Assembly (NCBI GenBank): GCA_018417955.1
Contig: JACTVC010000022.1
Coordinates: 744,001 to 808,000 of the forward strand
Reading direction: 5' to 3'
DNA from: Laccaria trichodermophora
Taxonomy: Eukaryota; Basidiomycota; Agaricomycetes; Agaricales; Hydnangiaceae
Length of the DNA: 64,000 bases
Part shown: piece by piece, positions 54,799 to 64,000 of the stretch
Layout: every line of letters begins with the position of its first letter
Numbering within the stretch: the stretch's first letter is position 1
Position numbers and translations under genes: made by a program
The notes under the pieces: model-generated
What the model saw: the letters and a program-made list of their open reading frames with translations, nothing else
Databases searched by the model: none
Told to the model about the DNA's origin: nothing

Positions 54799-56575
54799 TC
54801 AAAGCCGATCAGGTACGACTTGTATTGATGAAATTGAGTTGATTATGGCTTGAAAGAGAAAATTTCGTCGTAAAGAGTGTCTGCACCAGGAGGAATCAGT
54901 AGGAAATTCATCCATTGAATGGCTGGAGCGAAACATACCGGGTTCCACACTAGTGTTAATTTTGTGTAATCCTTCAAGCATAACTTTGAGATGGCATCCA
55001 GAAGGCCTAACCTCTGTAAGAGACATATGATGCGATCTTTTGGTCGATTCAGATGGCATATCCAGACGAACCACCTGGCACAAATTGGAATATGATGGTG
55101 ATTGAGACGACAGAGATGTCCGCATCCTCAACCAATGAAACAAGTTACGTCCAGTGGTAGGTATTAATGTCCACAAAGAAATCACTTGTATGTCAAACGC
55201 TTTGGGGATTGGAGGCTGGGCAGATTCGTCGAGAAATTCAAAGGTAGCGCTGGGCAAAGTGTTTGGATGATGGAGCTTTAATCCAGCCTCTTGATCATGC
55301 GGGTCATCTACAGAGAAGCCCCACCAAACTGCCCCATGCCTGTCTCCCTGTGTAATCCTTGAGGTATACGTTTTGACTTCTGTTCCAAATGAATCCTCCT
55401 TGGCCCGAGCTCCCAAGAAAGACATTCCACCTGTGGAAGACGTGAATCCTGGTGTTCCAAAAGAGCCCTGCATTCCTATTCCGGCTATCTTTTTTCTGAA
55501 CTTAATTGCCTTGGTGGTTTGACCTAATGCGGGGGTTTGAATCGGCCTGACCTCACAGATTCGTGTAAGCAGTTGATTCGTGTTAACAATCACCCTGGCA
55601 TGTTTATGTTCATAACCAACAGTGGATGGATTTGATCTCAAACCCTGAAACCGAAGTTGTAGGAATTGAATTTGGGATTTGGGAGGTTCATTCTGTTGCA
55701 CCGAAGGTGACTGCAGCAGTAAAAAAAAAATCAACGTTCATTGAGTAAATGAGTTGTAAAGCGCTCACTTTGGTGGTGAGAGAGCCGTTGATTTGAAGAA
55801 TCTGCATTGATTTCGAACGTTCATCAGTACCATGGCTGAAAATTTCTGCTTGAATGTCGAAAGATACAGCAGGGGGTCGCGTCTTGGCTTCTACACCCCC
55901 GCCTTGATCTGAAGAAGAATCGGGATCTTTGTTACCGCCACCTCTATGCTCACCAGCATCTCGATTCTCATTAGAGCCCTCATCCCCTTGACCATCCTTT
56001 CCCTCATCATTGTTCCCTCCCCCATCTTGATTTCCTTGCCATTCTTTGGACTTGCCCTTCAAGTTCTCACGAGATTCCCCCTCGCCCCCATCATTGTTTT
56101 CCTCGCTTCTCTCTTGAGTTTGTTTCGTAGCACTGGGACCTGAAAGATCTTGCATGAGCTCCCCAGACAAAACAGAAGGGATCGACATGGTGAGTCGGGT
56201 GGGGCCAACCCCCAGACGGACAACTTCTCGCCTGCTGCGAACTTTCCCATTTTCATCAAAGACTGGGGTGTGGTGGGAACCTGACGGAGTGAAGACTGTG
56301 GCAGGTGTTGGCGAGATCACTTTGCCAAGTTCTCGTAATATAAAGGTGTCTTGAGGTATTTCATTGGAACAGAATATCTGTATCTCTTGGAAATATCCGG
56401 CTCCCTTCTCAATGAGAGCTTGATCGAACCCCGCGAGAATAAGATAATCCGATTCCAGAATACGATGTCGTGAAAAAACGGCTTTGATATCGGCCTGTTT
56501 TTCCACAGCCTGCTTTAAAGCGCTCGTCGCTCCGAGAAGGAGTTGGGTGGTGTCTGATTCAGGATTAACCATCAT
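54799..56575 (-). CDS. Hypothetical protein of 572 residues, unknown family
   Basis: Exons 56575-55769 and 55710-54799 join in frame across a 58-nt intron. The N-terminal part is helical and mixed (LLLGATSALKQAVEKQADIK; ESDYLILAGFDQALIEKG), with FDENGKVRSRREVVRLGVGP. A long Gly/Asn/Asp/Glu-rich, repetitive, disordered linker follows (residues about 155-225). The second half has mixed beta-like sequence: VGYEHKHARVIVNTNQLLTR, GDRHGAVWWGFSVDDPHDQE, FLDESAQPPIPKAFDIQV and CHLKVMLEGLHKI. No signal peptide, membrane helix or catalytic motif is visible. Single clean intron and long exons make it a likely real gene. It is placed between the two duplicated Hsp20 copies. Confidence 0.7.
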
Positions 56576-56599
56576 TTATGGAAGGAAACGAGATAGATA

Positions 56600-57770
56600 A
56601 TACTGACTAACTGCCATCTTTGTTTGTATAATCATCTTCATGAAGTGGTCGTCGTGCTTGTCTGACTACCTGCTCGATCCATCAGCAACGCAAAGTTCGG
56701 ACGAGCCACTCACGAAGATCGTTTTGAATATGGGCAGTGGCTCCGTTTGTTTGGAAGCACTTTATAAGGGCGTTCCAGAAATAATGCATAGTTCCTTTCA
56801 CAGTTGTGGGTGGGCAAGCCTTCCAGAGGGCAGGGATAACGACGGAATTGATGGAAGGGTTAGCAAAGAAATTGGCCATTATAAAGGAGGCGCCTATACT
56901 CAAGGCACAGGAACAATGCAATGTCAATTGTTGACCACAGACGCTGAGCTGTCAGTGGGCTGTGGAATCGCCCCCCAGCCATGAAACACCAAGGTAGTGG
57001 CAAAGGCATTCCTTGTCGAGGTAGGGAGAAAGAAAACGGAATGTGTATCGGTGTGACATGTCCATGACCAGACATCGAGATCCCTGGCCAGATCATGTCG
57101 TACAGCATCGTCGGCGCTATACAAATGCTGTCCCTCGCCTTTCGAGACCACAGGTCGAAGATATGAACTCCCCATGTCATAGCGATAGAGTATGACTGAC
57201 GGAGGGTAAAAAACCACTGTATACTGGGATCGCTGCAAATCTGCGAGGGCTGTACTAAGCGCCTAGTATGTAGTGTGTTCATAACCTCCATCGTGGCGAG
57301 AATGAGATTACCCTTGATACGCAAATTGACGTATACGGCCCGGGCACGTTAGGGGAGTTTAAAATGTACTTGTTAGAGAGCTATCTTGCGAAAGACTCTT
57401 GACGTACTACAGTTACATCATCTAGGGCGGCGTAGTATTATTGATTCAAGTATAACGGGTCGGGGAGGAAGTTGTAAGGAGGGCGATAAGTCGTGGTTTG
57501 GAACGTGCCCTTGATTCATTATAGAAATGCGCCTTCGCCCTTTTGTAGATGCCATCACACTGGCAAGAGTGGCCCGCAAGACAGTGTTGTGGACATTTGT
57601 TAGTGTCTCTTTTGTCACATGTTTGTTGTGGACGTCATCCAACAAAATCTCTTGCCAACTCTCTCTACCATCCAGGTTCCCGCGTTGAAGCCGAGAGTGC
57701 AACATGAGTGTCAGAACAAAGGACGAAGCCTTTCGTGCGTCTGCTCGAAACGATGCTGTCATTTTGGCAA
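56600..57770. other. Region with weak coding hints only
   Basis: The minus strand at 57324-56860 is open for 154 codons in one frame, with another open phase inside, but has no motif I recognise; it could be a decayed gene. The right part leads into the promoter of Hsp20 copy 5. Confidence 0.35.
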
Positions 57771-57776
57771 TTCTGT

Positions 57777-57789
57777 TTCCAGAATTTTC
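57777..57789. promoter_or_regulatory. Heat-shock element of Hsp20 copy 5
   Basis: TTCCAGAATTTTC is a perfect three-unit element about 210 bp before the ATG of the damaged copy 5; a TATATAA follows near 57908. Confidence 0.7.
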
Positions 57790-58000
57790 GACGACTTCTC
57801 GCGTGTTCCAAAGAATTTCGGAATTAGAAATTACGACGTGACTATAGCTCATTCTGCGTTTGGTCTCACTCGAAGTTTCCAAGTGTTTCTTTCAGTTCCG
57901 CTAGGGTATATAAGTGATCGCTCCCGTCCAGGCCTCTCAGATCCACTCAAACATCCCACATCTCAAAACTTCCACCACAACCTATTACCTGCCTCACTAC

Positions 58001-58564
58001 AATGTCAGTCTTCTACTACGAGCCTTTCTACGACTTTGAGCGCTTCTTCGACAACGTCTTTTCTCCGGTGCGCACAGTGCGCAACTCGGGGGGTGATAAG
58101 CTGATGCTACCGGCGGGGGCGCCGTTCGGGATCTCAAACCAAGGTTCGTCATAACTCGTTCATACCCAGACTACAATCGTTAATGATCAACAGGATGGAT
58201 TTACACGAAGACAAAGAGAAAAATTTGGTGACAGCCACATTCGAGTTCCCAGGTTGAAAAAGGAGGACGTCCAACTCGAGATCCAGAACGGTCGCTTGGT
58301 CGTGGCTGTGGAGAATAAGATATCGCAGGATTATAATGAGGACGGCTATGCAGTGCGCGAGCGTCGCTATGGGAAGTTTTCGAGGACACTCCAGTTACCG
58401 CAGGGAGTCAAGGTAATTTGAATGGCTTTCTTTGATTGAGACTTTTACTGATGCAGATACCGTAGGATGATGAGATTAAAGCGGCTATGGAGAACGGCCT
58501 TTTGACTATCATGTTCCCCAAGACGGCTGCTGAGCTTGCGCCAAAGAAGATCACTATTTCTTGA
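58001..58564 (+). pseudogene. Hsp20 copy 5, disrupted
   Basis: Close duplicate of copy 4 with the same introns and flanks. The first exon has lost bases after NSGGDK compared with copy 4, and in the second exon one base is missing so that FEFPG is followed at once by a stop where other copies read GSKKEDV (near 58253). The final exon also changes TITFPK to TIMFPK. With at least one clear frame break in the alpha-crystallin domain, it cannot make a full Hsp20. The upstream heat-shock element is still perfect. Confidence 0.85.
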
Positions 58565-58569
58565 AACCA

Positions 58570-59575
58570 GCCCGCGTAAATGTGTCGCGGTTACAATACG
58601 TTTTTCTATTACTTACAATATGTATTACTAGCAGTCTTCATTCGTTTTGAAATTCCTTACACATGTAGCACAAGGACTCGGAAAGGGCATAACCAATTTG
58701 TTGCGGAACGTCATTAACTATTCACCTCAAATTCACCTTCCGAACTTACTGATTGTGAAACCTTTCCAATTTAAGGAGATCGAGAGCGCCATTACATGCT
58801 GGCGTTCCTCTTTACATTCCCAATCTAACTATATACGCTCACTGGGTATCGATATCTCTCCGTCGCGGAGCGCGCAATGCAATGTAATAAAAATTTCTAC
58901 ACGCTCCCACTCGCGGTCATTTATCGGCCTAAGTTGGGGTTAAAAAATGGGCGCTAGGCTATTGATAAACGTTCTGCTTAGTGCCTGGAACACCTAATAC
59001 ATGATGTCGTTGCCACATTGGTTGTAAAGTGCATACGATATCGGTGATTTGAAGGAGTTCCGGAGCGCTATCAGTCTTGCAATCTTTACTAAACAAGGGG
59101 CGACGTATTGACTCCAACAATTGCAGGACAACCATACAAGAATCCGACCAAAAGCTAACTCTATATCACGTTTATTCTACATAGAAACAGGCTTACAGAA
59201 GGGAAGTCTAGTAAGAATTTCACCTCGCATTCGAATATGCAGGCGAGTCATGGGGCGCGTTAATACAGATCGAAAACAAGATGACAGCGACAACGTGTAA
59301 TTTGTATGCATACGTAGGACGGCGAGGGTGTGTGACAACGGAAAACAATTCGCGAAAACTTTGAAGAAAAAAAAAAGACGGTGGACCGCCGCTGAAAAAA
59401 AGATAGGAGGTTGGTAACCACCCAGGTAGAAGGACGAAGTTATTTAAACTGCAACGACCAACTGTCAGCATCTCGGAAAATGAAATGAACAAAAAAAAAG
59501 GTACGCACCTGTAGATAAAATAAACAAGAGATATCTATATCATATCCATCCAAGTCTAAGGGGAAGGACGGACAA
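58570..59575. other. 3' flank of Hsp20 copy 5, duplicated from copy 4
   Basis: No gene. 59150-59580 is the duplicate of 54200-54660. The right end borders the stop of the NTF2-like gene at 59580, so the duplicated block ends there. Confidence 0.7.
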
Positions 59576-59579
59576 TCGA

Positions 59580-60587
59580 TCACAAGACTACTTTCGACTT
59601 AGCATTCTTCTCCATCTCCTTCATCTTCGCTCGCTCTTCTTTGAAGAATTTCTGGCTGGCGGCGCTATCCACGTACTCCTTTACCAACATCATTTTCGGA
59701 AGCGGCGGGTCTTCCCCTGGGGTTAAAGGGATAGGCGCGGGTGTGAAGTGGATGATCATGGTGTATTCGTTGGCGTATGGTGCCCCTGCTATAGATTCGC
59801 CCTTTGAGGATGCCTACAATGGGAGAAGTAACGAGTCAGATGTCTACTTAATCATAAAGACCAAGCGGAATACGTCCAAAATCGGAACAAAGTGAAGAGC
59901 CGAAATTAAAAGAACGTACGTGAACAGTCATTCTATGTCCCGCCTCAATTACTTCATGGATCGTCAACTGATTTGTGATGGCGAAATGAAGGGGAGCAAT
60001 GCCGTAACGAAGATCGCCCCAACAGTGACGAGATTGGAAGGTGACAACGGGGATCAGGAGAGAACCACCCGTTGCGCGCGTGCGTCAGTTCGCAAGCAAG
60101 CAGTCGGAGTAGCCGAAGAGAAGAAGTCGTGTTAGAAAATAGTTCGAAAGGAAGGAAAGAAGAAAAAACCATCATCCGAATTGATCAGCTCCACGATTTG
60201 ATTTAACTGAAAGATAGCACTCACACGAAATTTGACGAAAAGCGGCATAGTCCCCTTGAAATATTCCCCATACTGCCTTTTATTCAACACCGGCCTGCCG
60301 AGCGATTTGGGGAGGATGCGGTGTTCGAGGGATTCGTCAAAGCATTGCATGAGGCGGTCAAAGTCCCATGCGTGCACGGCGTCGACGTACGCGAAGAAGG
60401 CGCGCAGGTAGGGTGAGGGCGTTGGGGGCGGGACGAAGGAGTAGTTTGGCGATTGACCTGGGTTGAACCCAGGCGGGGAGGAGGAGGAGGAGGAAGGTGC
60501 TGCGCCGGTAGTGCCAGTGGCGGCAGCACTGGCCTGAGCCATCTTGGGGTCCTTTTTGTCTGCGCTTTTCAACCTAGACGCCGGCAA
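59580..60587 (-). CDS. NTF2/SnoaL-like fold protein
   Basis: Three exons: 60587 to about 60230, a short one near 59971-59926, and 59813-59580. Start at 60587 (MPASRLKSADKKDPK) or at the second Met (60542, MAQASAAATG). A disordered Ala/Ser/Pro N-terminus precedes LRAFFAYVDAVHAWDFDRLM, the first helix of an NTF2-like domain; SLEHRILPKSLGRP and YGEYFKGTMPLFVKF follow, then IHEVIEAGHRMTVH, YANEYTMIIHFTPAPIPL and MMLVKEYVDSAASQKFFKEE, which give the cone-shaped beta sheet. Such proteins include small enzymes and binding proteins; the fungal members of this type have no defined substrate. The position of the long first intron (about 250 nt) is inferred from domain continuity. Confidence 0.7.
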
Positions 60588-60599
60588 CCTCAGTTGAAT

Positions 60600-61540
60600 T
60601 ACTGGACGCTGCTGTAGAATGGAACGATGTCATAAGTGCGGGCGGGAGCAGGGGCGGGACAAGGCAGCTGACCTGAAGCATCAGCAGTAAGCGGCCTGAC
60701 TGGCAATCGCGGGTGTGTGATGGGAGTGATCAGTTAACAGCAGGTCGCGAGCGTCAATGGAGCAGTAGTAGTCGTCTGCACTACTCTTAGGTTGGTGTGA
60801 ATTCAAAAAATTTGTATGTCAGCCTTGGCCGAAGATATATAGAAGTGGAGATGGGTTTCTCCGAATACATTGGGGCTTTATACCTTTTTCAATTTTTGTT
60901 TCCGGCGAAGTGAGGTCGACGCGACCAGGTTAGCCGTTTCTGAATTCTCCTTCCCTTCGACCCTGAAAGGCAAGTTGGGTGTGGCAGGCAGGCGCCGCCG
61001 TTTCCCGACATCCTCAGTTAAGAAACCTCTTCTGCCATGATAAGAAAAAAGCACACTCGGTCATATTCTTCCATCTTGCTCCATTTGTCCGATTTCGATC
61101 GAGAAGTGTCCCACTCGAATAGAAAAGTCCAGAGGGCCGTCATAGCGTCGTCAGCGTGGAGGGATGTGTATCGTTGACAGGGAAAACAACATAAGGTTTT
61201 GGGGTGGTCACCTTTTTAGGGAAAGGGGGGAGCAAGTGCGGGTTCTAGCCTTGATGGCGCTTAGATGGGAGCCGGACTTCTGGGCGGTGATTCGCTCAAT
61301 GTGCAGGGCGCATTGAATGCGGATAAACACTTCGCGGGAAGCATGTCTTAATTGACGAACACCACGTCGTCGAGGGGCGGAAATAAGGTAGCTGAAGGAT
61401 CACGGAGATGATAATTGAACTCTTCGCACGGGTCACATAGGCTCTCAAAGGGATAATAGAATGATCATAGGATAGGAAGGGACAATGTACAAGTGTAAGT
61501 TTCATATTCAAGAGTTCGTGCATATTCTGAACCAGCATTT
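60600..61540. other. Intergenic region
   Basis: Promoter side of the NTF2-like gene and 3' side of the next gene. No coding, repeat or RNA signal supported. Confidence 0.5.
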
Positions 61541-61542
61541 TC

Positions 61543-63100
61543 TCAGACAACATAGACATTCTCCGTCTCGACTTCGTAGCCCTCTAGGGACCTGAAGTAC
61601 TCAACGCGTGCTTGGCGATCTCGTTCAAATTTCTATCCCGAACGTCAGTTGATGCATCGAAAGGAAGGAGAGGGAAAACAAGCGTACCTCCTGGGTGTCC
61701 GGATCGGCTTCTTTCTTATTCTGCTTCATCTTTGACTTCGTCTTCGCCGTTTTCGACGTGGGCTTGACAGTTTCCACCTTGGTCTTCAACTTCTGCTTCT
61801 TCTCCGGCGACTCGCTATCGTCGGTCTCAGCCTCTACGTCCACCGCCTTGCGTTTGCTGCTTGCGCTCCTTCCCCTCCTCAGCTGCATCCCTTCCTCCGT
61901 GGCGACCGCAGCAGCCCCAGAAATGCGAGCCCTCTTCCTGTCCTTCGCCTTCTGCGCCTCCTCCAGGAGATCTACCTCTGGTTCTTCCTCTTCGTCGTCG
62001 GCCTGGCCATAGTCGTAACTCGTCTTTCTCTTCCTGGACTCTGCGAGTTTCGAAGGCGACGGACTGCTTGGCGCAGAAGAGGTATGTACGTTGAAGTAGT
62101 CCTTGTCTGGATCTTCAATCGCCTCAAAAGATATCCGGCGTTTCTTCTTGCTCTTATGGGGTGTAGGGGGCGTGTGGAAGTAGGGTCCCTCACCCTCCGC
62201 GTCAGCGTCAGGATCAGTTACCTCCAACGCCCTCTTCTGCTCCTGTGATAAACGGGGTACATTCCTAGGCGACGACGTATCAGCCACCAGAATTAACCCC
62301 CCGTCTTCCCATTGGTCCTCGCATTCATCATCCTGCTTCTCGTCCCGCTCTACCTTGAGTTTCTTCTCGAGCGCGAAGAAACCAAAGGGGTCAGAGTTTG
62401 TCGGGGTGGGGTTGTCATTGCCAGCTTCTTCCTCAGAGGGTCGGACGTCGAATGAGTTCCATGGGTCATAAGCCCCAGCTTCGTCCACGTCTTGCTCACG
62501 TGAGTGGGCTCCGCTGAAGACATGCCCTGACGGAGACAAGATATGCTGGAATGCACCTGGCAGAGGCTGGGCGTGTAACGGTGAAGTAAATGACGATGCA
62601 GAAGGGGGCGAGGAGGGTGGTAGAGGGGAGGAGAAGATGGGACGACTGTTCACGGGGGCCGGGTTTATGGCGTGCTCTGCAGAAGGAGACGGTAACGCAA
62701 TGGCGGAAATAACTTCAGCAGCTGCCTCGGACGAGGGAGTTATAGCGGCTGCGACACCCTGGCCTCTGTTTTCCGCCTCTGGGGCAGGCACGAAATGTTT
62801 TGTGATGTCCTGCAGAGGCTGCTTCTTTTTCTTCGTCACGGCTGTCTTGCCCTTAGGTTTCGCTGCTGCGGTCTTTCCCTTCGTTGCGGTGCTGACTGTT
62901 GCCGTGGTCGAGATGCCACCCAATACCGTCCTCCCGGCCGTCGACCTGGTACCCCGCCGTCCAGCAGCGGTGTCATGCCGTGGTTGTGCGCTCAAGACGT
63001 TTTCATTCTCCTTCTCGCTCTCATGGTCGTGCGCGACGTTGGTATTGGCATTGTTCGCCGCGTCCCACTGTTTTCGGGTGATGTTTCTTGTTCGTGGCAT
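61543..63100 (-). CDS. Basic nuclear-type protein with KEN box, possible cell-cycle regulator
   Basis: Exon 1 is 63100-61688 and a short last exon about 61634-61543, together about 500 residues. The N-terminus has MPRTRNITRKQWDAANN, then SEKENENVL with a KEN box at residues 30-32, RTVLGGIS (a possible RxxL destruction box) and KQPLQDITKHFVP, reminiscent of the PL-x-DI-T motif in cell-cycle regulators. The middle is Ser/Pro/Glu-rich with many SP/TP sites and basic clusters (HKSKKKRRISFEAIED; SKRKAVDVEAETDDSE), probable nuclear signals. The final exon is conserved-looking and aromatic: RDRQARVEYFRSLEGYEVET, ENVYVV at the end. No globular domain. I infer a nuclear, APC/C-degraded protein; securin, sororin or another regulator cannot be told apart. 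Confidence 0.65.
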
Positions 63101-64000
63101 GGTCGTTGTCGTGTTGTTCTTCCTCTTCTTTTCGTACGAGTTCTTCGATGTTCAAATCCAAAAAAAAACTTCGATAGTAATAGAGTTATGTGTGTTGTGT
63201 CGAGCTCGACGAGGCTGCGTTCGTTCAGAATCAAGAAAGTGTGTTGTAAATGGCGGTTGTGGTCGTTATGGTAGAAAGGAAGAGCGGGGGAGGTAGTCGT
63301 AGTATGCGGAAGGATCAAGTGTGCGCATGAAATTCGGGGGAATAGGGGCGTGGGAGAGTGGCTTGAACCAACACTGCCAACAGACGCGTCGCATCACGTG
63401 GACGCGTTTCGCATTCGCGTCGTTTACCTCTCGCACCCGACTTGCTTCCTTTCATGAAAGAATTTTACCAGATGGGGTTGATTCTCTTTTTTAGACTCTC
63501 TCTGAGGGGTTGGATACTGTATTCCGATATTCTGGCGAGTGCTCGATGCTATCTCTATTTCTGATAATCCCAATAGATCGAATCAATCGTTTTGGACCTC
63601 AGTAGAACTCCTGAATATATCACATTCATCTCCTCTACGGTAACTTGAGAAAAGGACATCATCCAGCACTGACGATGACCTCATATTGTGGAGTCAGATA
63701 GTTCAACCAATACTATCTCTCATGACGTCGCTTTACCACGAGTAGGCGTCGATAAAGCTCTTTGTCATTCCAAGTTCAATCTTACCACCCCAAATCCCAC
63801 TTGCCAAGCGCTGTTCAGCATCTAACGCACGATCGCCGCAATGGCCTGAAATTTGACTTTGCCTTGCAAGGTTGAACAGGGGTAAGCTTTGACGTGATGC
63901 ATATCACTGCGACCGGCGGCCGCTGCCCAAACCTGTCGTTTCTCGGAAAGTTGCACGATAGCTATTGCCAAACGGTGCTACCTCGCAATTGAATTTCTCA
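63101..64000. other. Region without a supportable gene
   Basis: Promoter side of the KEN-box gene, then about 700 bp with no motif-bearing frame, repeat or RNA signal up to the right edge. Confidence 0.5.

Noticed and set aside
62637..63296. 219-codon plus-strand frame with hydrophobic stretches
   Set aside because: Antisense of the Ala/Lys-rich N-terminal exon of the KEN-box gene; that strand has the coherent protein.

Overview
The window looks like nuclear DNA of a filamentous basidiomycete, most likely an agaricomycete. The signs are genes cut by several 45-80 nt introns with GT...AG ends, house-keeping genes of clear eukaryotic type (pinin, SRP72, Kri1, Erv-type sulfhydryl oxidase), and family expansions typical of mushroom genomes (F-box proteins with an LPPELWAEIF core, BTB/POZ proteins, small heat-shock proteins, CAP/PR-1 proteins). 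No genus can be named from the sequence alone.

Layout. 1-9.8 kb: 5' part of a membrane-anchored GH5 exo-beta-1,3-glucanase (running off the left edge), a DUF3632-type protein, a decayed GH3 beta-glucosidase, then a divergent pair, pinin (minus) and a short SRP72 (plus), whose starts lie only 33 bp apart. 10.7-17.1 kb: a membrane-anchored histidine-phosphatase-fold protein with an altered active site, a gene-poor stretch with a few doubtful exons, and a 554-residue F-box protein. 18.7-31 kb: a family of BTB/POZ genes all on the minus strand (four copies plus one broken duplicate), interrupted by an Erv-type oxidase, a DUF2828/vWA protein and a 1.84-kb repeat-rich insertion with inverted ends and a 10-bp flanking direct repeat. 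31-39 kb: mostly gene-poor, with one basic hypothetical protein and a degenerate kinase-like segment. 39-43 kb: a secreted CAP protein and two small heat-shock genes. 43-50 kb: a PPPY/transmembrane protein, a P450 relic, the ribosome-biogenesis gene KRI1, and a full-length relative of the PPPY/transmembrane protein. 50.6-59.6 kb: a third intact small heat-shock gene, a minisatellite, two damaged small heat-shock copies on a duplicated segment, and a 572-residue unknown between them. 59.5-63.1 kb: an NTF2-like protein and a basic nuclear protein with a KEN box.

Working relationships. The small heat-shock genes share intron positions, perfect heat-shock elements in the intact copies, and in three copies a further element 340-400 bp upstream, so they probably form one heat-responsive set that is still duplicating and decaying. 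The BTB genes share exon structure and a C-terminal Cys/His-containing motif. Pinin and SRP72 may share a promoter. I found no convincing new multi-gene system. The most unusual items are the transposon-like insertion with its pure 20-bp array, the altered active site of the phosphatase-like protein, the in-frame stop inside a conserved BTB tail, and the short SRP72.
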